The position numbers were made by a program, and so were the translations under genes. From DASWJS01 sp036397035 (lineage in GTDB: Bacteria; Actinomycetota; AC-67), in contig DASWJS010000027.1 in NCBI GenBank assembly GCA_036397035.1, positions 62,001 through 126,000 of the forward strand: a stretch of 64,000 bases of DNA, read 5' to 3'. Shown here piece by piece: positions 17,223 to 25,326 of the stretch (its first letter is position 1; each line of letters begins with the position of its first letter). The notes beneath the pieces were generated by a model that saw only the letters and a program-made list of their open reading frames with translations, was not told where the DNA came from and ran no database searches.

Positions 17223-19187
17223 ATGAGCGCCGTTCCCACCCTGGAGGCCGGGCGCGAGGCCATCGGCCGGCACGCGTGGCGCGAAGCCTACGACCTGCTG
17301 GTCGAGGCCGAGCGCGACACGCCCCTGTCCGCCGCCGACCTCGACGCGCTGGCCGACGCCGCCTGGTGGGGCGGGCGGATGCGCGACTGCATCGCCGCGC
17401 GAGAGCGCGCCTTCCAGGCATACCAAGCGGAAGGCAACCTCCCGAGGTTGATGCGCGCGGCCGCGATGATCGCCGAGCACTACCACGACACGCACGAACC
17501 GACGATCGCCGGCGCGTGGATGCAGCGCGCGACGAAGCTGGCCGAACAGCACCCCGACTGCGCCGAAGCCGGCTACGTGCGCTGCACGCACGCGTACGCC
17601 GTCGCGAAGGAGGGCGACCTGGAGGGCTGCATCCGGCTCAGCCGCGAGGCGATGGAGATCGGGACGCGCTACGGCGACCGCGACGTGATGGCCTTCGCGC
17701 TGTGCGGGATGGGCTACGCCAAGGTCATGGGCGGAGAGCCCGAGGAAGGGCTCGCGCTGCTCGACGAAGCGACGATCGCCGCGGTGTCGGGCGAGCTGGG
17801 CCCGCTGGCGACCGGCGTGACCTACTGCATCATGATCTCCGCCTGCTCGACGCTCGCCGACTACCAGCGCGCGGGCCAGTGGAGCGAGGCCGCGCGTCGC
17901 TGGTGCGAGCGCCAGTCGATCGCCGGGTTCCCCGGCGTGTGCCGGGTGCACCACGCCGAAGTCCTGCGTCTCCGCGGCTCGCTCGCCGACGCCGAGACCG
18001 AGGCGCGCTCGGCCACGCTGGAGCTGGCGGACTTCAACATCTCCTTCGCGGCCGAGGGCTTCCACGAGCTGGGCGAGATCCGCTTGCGCATGGGTGAGGA
18101 CGACGGCGCGCTCGACGCGTTCAAGCAGGCGCTGGAGCTGGGCGAGGACCCGCAGCCGGGCTTCGCGCTGCTCCAACTGCGCCAGGGCAAGACCGCCGCG
18201 GCCGCCTCCTCGATCCGCCGCTCGATCGAGCAGTTCCCGCCCGGCCTGCCGATGCGGCTCAAGCTCCTGCCGGCCCAGGTCGAGATCGCGCTGGCCGCCG
18301 GCGACCGTGTGGCAGCCGCGGCCGCGGCCGCCGAGCTGGCCGAGACCGTCGGCGAGACCTCGAGCGTCGCCCTGCGCGCGCACGCCGAGCAGGCCGGCGC
18401 CGCGGTCGCCCTGGACGCCGGCGAGGTCGATGCCGCGGTCGCGGGCGCGACGCGCGCCCTGACGCTTTGGCGCGAGGCCGACATGCCCTACGAGGTCGCG
18501 CAGGCCCGCATGCTGCTCGCCGCCGCCTACGCGGCCGAAGGCGACGCCGACGCGGCGACGCTCGAGCTGGAGAACGCGCGCGCCGCGTTCGAAAGGCTCG
18601 GCGCGATCCCGGCCGCGACGGTGGCCACGCAGCGCCTGGACGCGCTGACCAGGACCGCGCCCGCCGTGCGCGCCGTCAAGACGTTCATGTTCACCGACAT
18701 CGTGAACTCGACCAAGATGCTGGAGGCGCTCGGCGACGCGATGTGGGCCAACGTCATCGGGTTCCACGACCGCACGCTGCGATCGCTGTTCGCCGATCAC
18801 CGCGGCGAGGAGATCAAGCACACCGGCGACGGGTTCTTCGTCGCCTTCGACGGCCCGCGCCCAGCGCTTGACTGCGCGATCGCGATCCAGCGCGCGCTCG
18901 ACGATCACCGCACGAACGCGGGCTTCGCTCCGCAGGTTCGCATCGGCCTGCACGCGACCGAGGCCGAGCAGGTCGCGGACGACTACCGCGGGCGCGGCGT
19001 GCACGAGTCGGCGCGCATCGGGGCCGAGGCGGGCGCCGACGAGATCCTCGCTTCTGTCGTCACCGTCGCGGGCTGCGACGTCGCCGTCGCCACCTCCGAC
19101 GCGCGCACCGTCGAGCTGAAAGGCTTCGCCGAGCCGATCGAGGTCGTCTCGGTCCTCTGGCGCGAGGCCTGGTCTCCGGGGACTTAG
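17223..19187 (+). CDS. TPR-repeat protein with C-terminal class III adenylate/guanylate cyclase domain
   Basis: 654 residues. Residues 1 to about 480 are helical repeats of TPR character (AMIAEHYHDTHEPTIAGAW, ALCGMGYAKVMGGEPEEGLA, and so on). The cyclase domain starts near 487 with FMFTDIVNSTKMLEALGD, whose aspartate is the first metal ligand, and continues with KHTGDGFFVAFDGP carrying the second; VRIGLHATEAEQVADDYRG follows. It would produce cAMP or cGMP; the substrate-determining residues cannot be assigned with certainty. The order (repeats first, cyclase last) is unusual. Two proteins of the cyclic-nucleotide-binding fold are encoded within 3 kb. Confidence 0.88.
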   Translation: MSAVPTLEAGREAIGRHAWREAYDLLVEAERDTPLSAADLDALADAAWWGGRMRDCIAARERAFQAYQAEGNLPRLMRAAAMIAEHYHDTHEPTIAGAWMQRATKLAEQHPDCAEAGYVRCTHAYAVAKEGDLEGCIRLSREAMEIGTRYGDRDVMAFALCGMGYAKVMGGEPEEGLALLDEATIAAVSGELGPLATGVTYCIMISACSTLADYQRAGQWSEAARRWCERQSIAGFPGVCRVHHAEVLRLRGSLADAETEARSATLELADFNISFAAEGFHELGEIRLRMGEDDGALDAFKQALELGEDPQPGFALLQLRQGKTAAAASSIRRSIEQFPPGLPMRLKLLPAQVEIALAAGDRVAAAAAAAELAETVGETSSVALRAHAEQAGAAVALDAGEVDAAVAGATRALTLWREADMPYEVAQARMLLAAAYAAEGDADAATLELENARAAFERLGAIPAATVATQRLDALTRTAPAVRAVKTFMFTDIVNSTKMLEALGDAMWANVIGFHDRTLRSLFADHRGEEIKHTGDGFFVAFDGPRPALDCAIAIQRALDDHRTNAGFAPQVRIGLHATEAEQVADDYRGRGVHESARIGAEAGADEILASVVTVAGCDVAVATSDARTVELKGFAEPIEVVSVLWREAWSPGT

Positions 19188-19609
19188 TCGGGCCCGGGCC
19201 CGAGCCCGAGCTGGCCGTGCGTGCTCGCCATGCAGATACCGCTCACCACGATCAGGCCCGCGTCCGCCGCGATCGACTCGCCGTCCCCCGGCTCGATCCC
19301 CGGCTGCACCCACAACACCTTCGCGCCGAGCGCGACCGCCTCGCGCGCGATCCCCGGCACCTCATCCGACGGCCGGAAGACGTTCACCACGTCGACCGGC
19401 TCGGCGATCTCGCCCAGCGTGCCCACCACCGGCTCGCCGAACAGCTCGCCGCCGCGCGGGCTCACCGGGATGATCCGGTAGCCCTGCGACTGCAAATAGG
19501 CCGGCCGCGAGTGCGAGGGCTTGTCGGGATCGCCCGACGCCCCCACCACCGCGATCGTCTTGGTGTCCTCGTAGATCTTCACAACCGTCTCGACGTCGGG
19601 AATGCTCAT
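19184..19609 (-). CDS. CoA-binding domain protein
   Basis: 141 residues forming one Rossmann-type CoA-binding domain of the YccU kind: KTIAVVGASGDPDKPSHSR near the N-terminus, then GYRIIPVSPRGGELFGEPVV and VDVVNVFRPSDEVPGIA, ending with a conserved cysteine region (VSGICMAST). The start at 19609 has AGGAGG seven bases upstream and overlaps the flavoprotein stop. It converges with and overlaps the cyclase gene by 4 nt. Physiological ligand unknown. Confidence 0.85.
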   Translation of the reverse strand: MSIPDVETVVKIYEDTKTIAVVGASGDPDKPSHSRPAYLQSQGYRIIPVSPRGGELFGEPVVGTLGEIAEPVDVVNVFRPSDEVPGIAREAVALGAKVLWVQPGIEPGDGESIAADAGLIVVSGICMASTHGQLGLGPGPD

Positions 19610-21147
19610 GCGATTCCTCCTGAAATCAGCAACGGAGCGAGCTTGGACGCGATCATTGTGCGGTGCTCGCGGGTGTCGAAGCGAAGCAGCGGGTCGCCGG
19701 GGAGCAGGTGCTCGTTCACGGTCCCGGTGCGGCGGACGTAGAGCGCGGGGTGGATGTCGCCGGCGTCGTCGGTCTCGACCGCGATCGCGACGGCGTCGGG
19801 CCCGCCCGCGTCCACGAAGTGCGCGAGCGGCTGGATGCCCGCGTCCTCGATCCCGCGCTCGGGCTCGAACGTCACCACGCGCGCGAGGTAGGACATCTGG
19901 TTCCACAGCTCCGGCGCGCGCGTCGCCTCGGCGGCCAGGTAGGCGACGACGTCCTCGGGCGGGACGCTCGGACGGGCGAGCGGGACGCCGAAGCGCGTCG
20001 CCGCCAGGTGCTCGGCAAGGACGCGCGCGTTGTAGCGGAAGCCGTGCACCGCGGCGGAGTTCGACGGGATGCCGTACTTCTTCAGCCCGATCGAGCCCTG
20101 TGTGATCGAGCCGGCGAAGTAGAGGCCTGGCACGGTGGCGCTCTCCCAGAAGTGGGACTGGGCGGGGAGGCGGCCCTGCGAGAAGGTCGCCACACCCATC
20201 TGCGGCAGGTCGCGCAACGGGGCGGTGAAGCCGGTCGCGGCGATCACCTCGTCCACCTCGAACAGGTGGCTGCCGGGGATCGTGGTGCCGCTCGCGTGGA
20301 CGCGATAGCCCTCGGCCGTGCGCTCGATTCGATCGATGGTCGCATCGAGCACGACGTTGCCGCCCCCGAGCACGTGATCCTCGTAGGGCTGCAAGTAGGG
20401 CGCGCGGGCGGCTGCGGTCGTGTGCGCCACGATCGAGATGCGCGCCGGCCGGGGCGAGCCGAGCACGATGCTGCTCGCCCACGGGAGCAAGCCGTTGGCG
20501 ACTTCGAAGCCCGAGTTGCGCTTGCCGACCACGAACACGCGCTTGCCCGCGTACTCCTTCGCCGGTTTGGTGTCCACGTAGTGCGGGACCGTCTCCATGC
20601 CGGGGATCGTCGGCGGCGTCCACGGCGTCGTCATCCCGACCGCGACGACGAGCGCCTTCGCCCGATACTCCCCGTCGCTCGTCGTCACCGTGAAACCGTT
20701 CTCGGTGCGCGCGGTCGACTCCCACATGCAGCCGTAGCGGACTTCAAGGCCCGCCTGCTCGGTGAAGGCGGCCAGACCCGCCTCCATCTCCGGCCGCGAC
20801 GGGAAGTAGGAGACGCCGTCCATCAGCCCGGCGACGAGCGCGCGCTCGTTCGGCTTCTCGCCCAGCAGGCTGTTCCAGTCGTAGCGCTCGTAGTCGCGCG
20901 AGCCGCGCTCGGCCGGCGCGTGGACCTTGGTCCAGGTGATCAGCCGCTCGAAGATCGGGAAGCGCCGGAACATCCCGCCCGGCGCGTCGTCGGAGGACAC
21001 GATCGCGTGGCGGATGCCGAGCTGCCGCAGCGAGTAGGACATCTGCAGCCCGCCCGGACCGCTTCCGACGATCAGGACCGGGTAGTCGCCGGGCGGGAAG
21101 GGACCGTTCACACCTCGTCGCGTCTCGCCGGTCACCGGGCCCGTCAC
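19606..21147 (-). CDS. Flavin-dependent monooxygenase / pyridine nucleotide-disulfide-type oxidoreductase
   Basis: 513 residues. VLIVGSGPGGLQMSYSLRQ binds FAD and RVFVVGKRNSGFEVANGL is a second nucleotide motif; GLYFAGSITQGSIGLKK near the C-terminal third is the FAD-site closing segment. The layout resembles flavin-containing monooxygenases and related thioredoxin-reductase-like enzymes; no redox-active CxxC pair is seen. It starts at a GTG overlapping the cyclic-nucleotide-fold protein stop (GTGA) and is coupled to the CoA-binding protein. The substrate is unknown. Confidence 0.8.
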   Translation of the reverse strand: MTGPVTGETRRGVNGPFPPGDYPVLIVGSGPGGLQMSYSLRQLGIRHAIVSSDDAPGGMFRRFPIFERLITWTKVHAPAERGSRDYERYDWNSLLGEKPNERALVAGLMDGVSYFPSRPEMEAGLAAFTEQAGLEVRYGCMWESTARTENGFTVTTSDGEYRAKALVVAVGMTTPWTPPTIPGMETVPHYVDTKPAKEYAGKRVFVVGKRNSGFEVANGLLPWASSIVLGSPRPARISIVAHTTAAARAPYLQPYEDHVLGGGNVVLDATIDRIERTAEGYRVHASGTTIPGSHLFEVDEVIAATGFTAPLRDLPQMGVATFSQGRLPAQSHFWESATVPGLYFAGSITQGSIGLKKYGIPSNSAAVHGFRYNARVLAEHLAATRFGVPLARPSVPPEDVVAYLAAEATRAPELWNQMSYLARVVTFEPERGIEDAGIQPLAHFVDAGGPDAVAIAVETDDAGDIHPALYVRRTGTVNEHLLPGDPLLRFDTREHRTMIASKLAPLLISGGIA

Positions 21148-21560
21148 TGGCGCTGCATCGCTCCGCGGAGCCGGTGCGCCTCGGTCTGCAGCATCCGGTA
21201 CATCACCGACGGGTGCGCGGTCAGGAAGCCTTGCACGTCGGGCCCGCCCAGCAGCAGGCAGTGCAGCGGGCCGAGCGTGATCACGTCGGCGCTCGGCGCC
21301 TCACCCAGCAGGATCGAGATCTCGCCGAAGTAGTCGCCCCGGCCGAGCCGCGCCCGCTCCTCCCCGTCGATCGACACCGCGGCGTCGCCCTCCAGGATCA
21401 CGTAGAAGCCCGTCCCGGTCAGCCCGCGGCGCAGGACGCGATCGCCCTCGGCGAACCACACCTCCTCGAAGGTGTGCGCGACGGCTTCGAGCTGCGGACG
21501 CGAGAGGTCGGCGAACAGGCTGAGGCCCGCAAGCCGCTCGACGATCAGGTCGGTCGCCAT
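21144..21560 (-). CDS. Cyclic nucleotide-binding-fold protein, operon leader
   Basis: 138 residues, one CRP/PKA-type sensor domain without a DNA-binding part. LSLFADLSRPQLEAVA opens the fold and GDYFGEISILLGEAPSADV is the phosphate-binding cassette, but the arginine that normally contacts the cyclic phosphate is absent. ATG 21560 was chosen over 21584 because a TAGGCT element ends ten bases upstream. It leads an operon with the flavoprotein and the CoA-binding protein and diverges from a second protein of the same fold. Confidence 0.83.
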   Translation of the reverse strand: MATDLIVERLAGLSLFADLSRPQLEAVAHTFEEVWFAEGDRVLRRGLTGTGFYVILEGDAAVSIDGEERARLGRGDYFGEISILLGEAPSADVITLGPLHCLLLGGPDVQGFLTAHPSVMYRMLQTEAHRLRGAMQRQ

Positions 21561-21570
21561 GGTGCGCGGG

Positions 21571-21604
21571 AGCCTACCGCGCACGGGCGGGCGAGCGGTA
21601 GGCT
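21571..21604. promoter_or_regulatory. Symmetric divergent promoter with 10-bp inverted repeat
   Basis: AGCCTACCGC at 21571-21580 and GCGGTAGGCT at 21595-21604 are perfect inverse copies 14 bp apart. Each arm contains a TAGGCT element pointing outwards, ten bases from the ATG at 21560 and nine from the ATG at 21614, so the arms read as two -10 elements of leaderless divergent transcripts. Confidence 0.6.
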
Positions 21605-21613
21605 ACGCGCCTC

Positions 21614-22039
21614 ATGGCAGAGACAGAGACCGACGCGGCGCGCGTGCGCGCCCTGAAGGCCGTCCCCCTGTTCGCGGGGCTGCCCGAGGACTCGCTGCGC
21701 TCGATCCTGGATCACGCGACCGAGTTCGAAGTGCCGGCCGGCCAGGTCCTGGTCGAGGCGAACCACCCCGGGGCCGGGCTGTTCGTCATCGAGGAGGGGA
21801 CGGTCTCGGTCGGGGCGGGCCCGAAGAAGATCGAGCTGGGCCCCGGCGAGTTCTTCGGCGAGCTGGCCCTGCTGACCACCGAGGCCACACACGCCACCCG
21901 CGTCGCCGCTCACACGCCGGTCAAGGCGCTCGCCATCGCGCGAGCCGACTTCCAAACGCTCCTGACCTCAGAGCCGAAGATTGCCCTGGCGATGCTCAGC
22001 GTCGTCGCCGAACGCCTCCACTCGGCGATGCACCAGTAG
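21614..22039 (+). CDS. Cyclic nucleotide-binding-fold protein, standalone
   Basis: 141 residues, again a single sensor domain (VPLFAGLPEDSLRSILDHA; cassette GEFFGELALLTTEATHATRV). The cassette arginine is replaced by histidine. It lies 53 bp from its divergent paralogue and shares the symmetric promoter region. It may bind a cyclic nucleotide weakly, another ligand, or none. Its stop almost touches the stop of the convergent ParE-like toxin gene. Confidence 0.82.
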   Translation: MAETETDAARVRALKAVPLFAGLPEDSLRSILDHATEFEVPAGQVLVEANHPGAGLFVIEEGTVSVGAGPKKIELGPGEFFGELALLTTEATHATRVAAHTPVKALAIARADFQTLLTSEPKIALAMLSVVAERLHSAMHQ

Positions 22040-22041
22040 CA

Positions 22042-22332
22042 TCACCGGTTGCGAACGTCACGCTGGGAACGTCGGACATGAAAGCATCCGACGATGACTA
22101 CGGTGTCATCGATCACCCGATAGAGAAGCTGATACGGAAATCGATGCATGAGATATCTACGCGTCTCCCTGTGCACGGCCCTGTTCGCCATCGGCGCACG
22201 GACCAGGGCCTCCTCAGCTTCTCCCAACTCCCGCAGGAAGTCCCTTCCGAGGCCTGCGCGGCGGCGCTCATACCACTCGAAAGCCTCCTGGACGTCAGCC
22301 GAAGCGTCGGGCCGATAGAGCAACTCCGTCAC
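22042..22332 (-). CDS. ParE/RelE-family toxin
   Basis: 96 residues with the ParE-type core: ASADVQEAFEWYERRRAGLG at the N-terminus, RRYLMHRFPYQLLYRV in the middle and VVIVGCFHVRRSQRDV at the end. ParE toxins poison DNA gyrase; RelE relatives cut mRNA, and sequence alone does not decide. The start overlaps the antitoxin gene stop by 4 nt, the standard antitoxin-first arrangement. The base composition is lower in G+C than the neighbouring core genes. Confidence 0.87.
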   Translation of the reverse strand: MTELLYRPDASADVQEAFEWYERRRAGLGRDFLRELGEAEEALVRAPMANRAVHRETRRYLMHRFPYQLLYRVIDDTVVIVGCFHVRRSQRDVRNR

Positions 22333-22547
22333 GAAGGGGGTTCGAGCCGCGCGCGAACCTCATCCGGCGTGAGCCCGCTCACACCCTCTCGTTCGAGGTC
22401 GTCAAGCCTCCGATCGAGTTCCTTGACCTGATCGGGAGTGAGCGCGACCGAGTCTCGCTGCTCGTCGTCCAAGCTTTCCCACAGCTCCTCGATCAGATCG
22501 AGCCGCTCCTCGCTCGTGAGCCGTTGGAGATCAATCGCGGGTTTCAT
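22329..22547 (-). CDS. ParD-like antitoxin, addiction-module component family
   Basis: 72 residues, acidic: LTSEERLDLIEELWESLDDE then LTPDQVKELDRRLDD match the small addiction-module component family usually paired with ParE/RelE toxins. It overlaps the toxin gene. GATACT eight bases before the ATG suggests a nearly leaderless transcript. Confidence 0.82.
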   Translation of the reverse strand: MKPAIDLQRLTSEERLDLIEELWESLDDEQRDSVALTPDQVKELDRRLDDLEREGVSGLTPDEVRARLEPPS

Positions 22548-22555
22548 GGCTTCTC

Positions 22556-22561
22556 AGTATC
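22556..22561 (-). promoter_or_regulatory. -10 element of the ParDE-type pair
   Basis: GATACT on the minus strand ends eight bases before the antitoxin ATG at 22547. It is preceded by TGT, as in extended -10 promoters. The rest of the interval to 22695 shows no gene. Confidence 0.4.
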
Positions 22562-22695
22562 ACACATCGCCACGACCCAGCCGCCGGACGCCGTACACGC
22601 TGGCGGCGTTACGGCCGAACTTCGTCCGATGTAAGTCTGGTTCCATCCTCCCGGTCCGTCGACGCTCCAACCAGCGAACGTACGGGTCCCACGTC

Positions 22696-22977
22696 TCAGC
22701 CCGTGTGCGAGTGCGAGCGCCGTGTCTCCTCGTCAAGCCGATCGGCAAGGAACATTTTGAGCAGCGACTGATACGGCACGTCGCGCTTGTTCGCGAGCCG
22801 CTTGAGTTCGGCGAGCATCATGGCCGGGAGCCGCAAGGAGATCGTCTTTTGCGACGGCTTCAGTCGAGGCAACACGACCTCTTCGGCACGATCCCAATCG
22901 ACGTATTCCGTGGAATCGTGATCACGCCAGAAGCGGCGCTCCTCGGCCTCGTCCTTGAACTTCGGCATCTTCTTCAC
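22696..22977 (-). CDS. CopG-family antitoxin (BrnA-like) without its usual toxin
   Basis: 93 residues. The text RRFWRDHDSTEYVDWDRAE followed by SQKTISLRLPAMMLAELKRLANKRDVPYQSLLK is the CopG antitoxin pattern (ribbon-helix-helix) found with BrnT toxins. No BrnT gene precedes it; instead a DUF5615-type protein ends six bases upstream, so it appears as third gene of that operon. Confidence 0.82.
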   Translation of the reverse strand: MKKMPKFKDEAEERRFWRDHDSTEYVDWDRAEEVVLPRLKPSQKTISLRLPAMMLAELKRLANKRDVPYQSLLKMFLADRLDEETRRSHSHTG

Positions 22978-22983
22978 CTGCCG

Positions 22984-23322
22984 CTATCTGCGATCGAGCA
23001 CCAGGAACGAAGCCTCCTGATCCGCTCCGAACTCCTCGAGGGTGCCCCGCTGTTCGCGGAGTGCGCGTTCGATGTCGTCTGTTGAGCAGTTGCCGAGCCG
23101 CACCCAGACGAACTTCGGAGGCGGGCCGGTGAGGAGCGCCATCTGGTGAAAGTCCTCATCCTTCGAGACGATCACCAACCCGTTCTCAAGCGCGTGACTC
23201 CAGACCGTTTCGTCGCTCGCACGCTCCAGCCCGGCAAGCCTCACGTGCGAGGACTCAGGAAAGAGATCGGCAAGCCGCTCGACGAGCTTCGAGGAGATGT
23301 TCGCGTCGAAGAGGAGCTTCAA
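22984..23322 (-). CDS. DUF5615 PIN-like toxin
   Basis: 112 residues from a TTG at 23322 that overlaps the upstream antitoxin stop (TTGA); this start gives the usual N-terminus (M)KLLFDANIS, whereas an in-frame start at 23370 would add a non-conserved stretch inside the antitoxin gene. Family blocks are ASDETVWSHALENGLVIVSKDEDF and KFVWVRLGNCSTDDIE. The fold is related to PIN/Mut7-C nucleases, with acidic residues in the DxN, SKDxDF positions. Partner of the DUF433 protein. Confidence 0.85.
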   Translation of the reverse strand: MKLLFDANISSKLVERLADLFPESSHVRLAGLERASDETVWSHALENGLVIVSKDEDFHQMALLTGPPPKFVWVRLGNCSTDDIERALREQRGTLEEFGADQEASFLVLDRR

Positions 23323-23540
23323 GCGCCCGAGACGAGCTTTCGCTCCCGGTCCGCGGCGAAAGCCAGGCACGCGCGGATGTCCTCAGGCTCCAACTCCGGA
23401 AAATCGTTGAGGATCTGCTGCTCGCTCATGCCCGACGCAAGGTAGTCCAGCACGTCATACACCGTGATCCGCAGCCCGCGGATCGACGGCTTCCCGCCCC
23501 GCTTGCCGGGCTCGATCGTGATTCGATCCTCGTAGTCCAT
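23319..23540 (-). CDS. DUF433 antitoxin
   Basis: 73 residues with the DUF433 pattern: RITIEPGKRGGKPSIRGLRI, then VYDVLDYLASGMSEQQIL and FPELEPEDIRACLAFAADRE. This is a helix-turn-helix antitoxin family commonly paired with DUF5615 proteins. A TAGACT element ten bases before the ATG suggests a very short leader. Confidence 0.87.
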   Translation of the reverse strand: MDYEDRITIEPGKRGGKPSIRGLRITVYDVLDYLASGMSEQQILNDFPELEPEDIRACLAFAADRERKLVSGA

Positions 23541-23550
23541 ATCCGGCGCT

Positions 23551-23556
23551 AGTCTA
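23551..23556 (-). promoter_or_regulatory. -10 element of the DUF433/DUF5615 operon
   Basis: TAGACT on the minus strand lies ten bases before the DUF433 ATG at 23540, in the short gap between this operon and the OLD-type nuclease gene. Confidence 0.4.
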
Positions 23557-23594
23557 CCGTTCCCGTCTCGGAAGCTCGTGGATGCCCGGGACTA

Positions 23595-25307
23595 CTACCC
23601 ATGCGGGCTTGGCTTGGGTCCTTCTCCATTCCACCGGCGGACGGCAGCGACGCAGGCCTTCATCCGAACATCCCAATCCAACGCTGTCCTCATGTCGTCC
23701 AAAGTAAGATGCGGCAGCAGGCGTTCGGCAAGGAGCGACTTGTTCTTGGCGAAGCGCGTCGCCTCACGCGCGTTGGCCCGAAGTAGATAGTCCGAGAACC
23801 TTTCATAGCGACCCAAAGGCTCATCTACCCGACCAAGCACTACCTTCAGCGCTTTCGTCGGGAGGTAGTTTTCGATTTCTCGGCCGGCCGTCACCCAAGC
23901 GATGCCACCAGCTTTCGTGACCTCATCTCTGATCCGGCGCTTCGTGGCATTGATCCGTCCGCTGCTCGAGCTTCGATCGCTGTCGATCACTACAAGCGCG
24001 TTTCTATTGACAGTAAGGATGTGCAGGTATCGTGCCACATCCTCTGCCTCTGCGTCAGCGCTCAGGTGAGCTAGGAGTCGTCCACCATAGAACACTGTCT
24101 GGTAATGTGTGCCCTCCTTCAGCTCCTCGCTACTGAAGAGAGCAATCCAACGCTGGACATAGAGTCTATCCGATGGCCCCTCCACCCATATAATGCCGTT
24201 GGATTGCAGGAGGTCACTAGCTCGGACGTCGAGATCGTCAAGGATGCCGCGGTGGTCTACATAGGTTCGCACCAGTTCTGCACGGGCTACGTTACCGTCG
24301 TGAGTCACATGAACAACCGATGTTCTACGATCATTAGCGAACTGATCGATCAGCACGTTAGAGTGCGTCGTGAGGAACACCTTACATTCCTCGCGCTCGC
24401 ACAGTTCACGCAGGTAACTACCTAGTCTTCGCTGAAGTGCTGGATGCAGGTTATTCTCGAGTTCCTCGAATGCGAAGATATACTGCGCCAACTTCTTGGC
24501 TTCGATATGTGGGATGAGATGCACACAGGCAAGGACCAAGAGAATCGTCTTTAGGCCGCTGCCAGATCGGGACAAGGGAATCCTTCCCTTCTGCGGCTCG
24601 CCAAGATAGATTTCCCACTCTTGGTTCTCAAGGCGCTGGACTTGAATATCTGAGAACGAGGCATCTGGCTCGTATATGGAGTTGAGGTCCTTCACTAGAT
24701 CCTTCTCCACCAAATCTGAAGGTAGAGATGCTCTCGTGAGAAAGTTGGTGAGTAGTCGCGTAAGCCCTCTTCCATCTTCGAAGAGAACCATCGATTCTGA
24801 ATCAGCCTCCGGAGAGACGTTTCGATCAGAACGGAGACGGCGGTACACGACGCCATTGAAGGGATGGTCAAGGCCCAACATCGCGCTCTCGAACAGAGAC
24901 TCGACTTTCTGTCCACACGCCGGATCTACTGACACAAACACGCGCTTGTTGCCTTCGTAACGCCACGTCACAGGACGACCAATCCACTCCTTGCCGAACT
25001 CCCAATGATTCCCTCGTATCGGGCCGCCCGAAGCCGATGACCGAAATGCTTGCCGCAGGGCAGGTTCGGTTAATGGCTGCGTGATCAACAGCTCAGGCGC
25101 TAGACGTCCGTGTCCAGCTGCCGCAAAGTTATCGTGCTCTTCCTTTGGATTAATCGCATAAGCCAGCGCATCTAGAAAGCTGGACTTTCCCGCATTATTG
25201 CGTCCAATGAGGACCGTGATCGAGTTGAACCTCGAAAGGGTTACAGGGGTTTCACCAAAGCACTTGTAACCCGACACCGCAATGCTGAGTCCGCTAGACA
25301 AAGTCAT
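23595..25307 (-). CDS. OLD-family ATP-dependent nuclease (ABC ATPase plus TOPRIM)
   Basis: 570 residues. Walker A GRNNAGKSS at 35-43, ABC signature-like LSRSGSGLKT at 245-254, Walker B ending FEELENNLHP near 280-289, switch TTHSN at 313-317, then a TOPRIM domain with Glu376 (WVEGPSD) and the DSD pair at 442-444. This is the domain order of class 1 OLD nucleases, several of which act in phage defence. No GajB-like helicase or other partner is adjacent. The gene is close to 50% G+C against about 70% around it, indicating recent transfer. Its stop is 54 bp from the DUF433 start. Confidence 0.87.
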   Translation of the reverse strand: MTLSSGLSIAVSGYKCFGETPVTLSRFNSITVLIGRNNAGKSSFLDALAYAINPKEEHDNFAAAGHGRLAPELLITQPLTEPALRQAFRSSASGGPIRGNHWEFGKEWIGRPVTWRYEGNKRVFVSVDPACGQKVESLFESAMLGLDHPFNGVVYRRLRSDRNVSPEADSESMVLFEDGRGLTRLLTNFLTRASLPSDLVEKDLVKDLNSIYEPDASFSDIQVQRLENQEWEIYLGEPQKGRIPLSRSGSGLKTILLVLACVHLIPHIEAKKLAQYIFAFEELENNLHPALQRRLGSYLRELCEREECKVFLTTHSNVLIDQFANDRRTSVVHVTHDGNVARAELVRTYVDHRGILDDLDVRASDLLQSNGIIWVEGPSDRLYVQRWIALFSSEELKEGTHYQTVFYGGRLLAHLSADAEAEDVARYLHILTVNRNALVVIDSDRSSSSGRINATKRRIRDEVTKAGGIAWVTAGREIENYLPTKALKVVLGRVDEPLGRYERFSDYLLRANAREATRFAKNKSLLAERLLPHLTLDDMRTALDWDVRMKACVAAVRRWNGEGPKPSPHG

Positions 25308-25326
25308 GATGGCCTAGCATAAGCTC

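Noticed and set aside
22560..22748. 62-codon frame after the CopG antitoxin
   Set aside because: It overlaps the antitoxin gene end, has no start signal of note and no recognisable fold; the gap appears non-coding.
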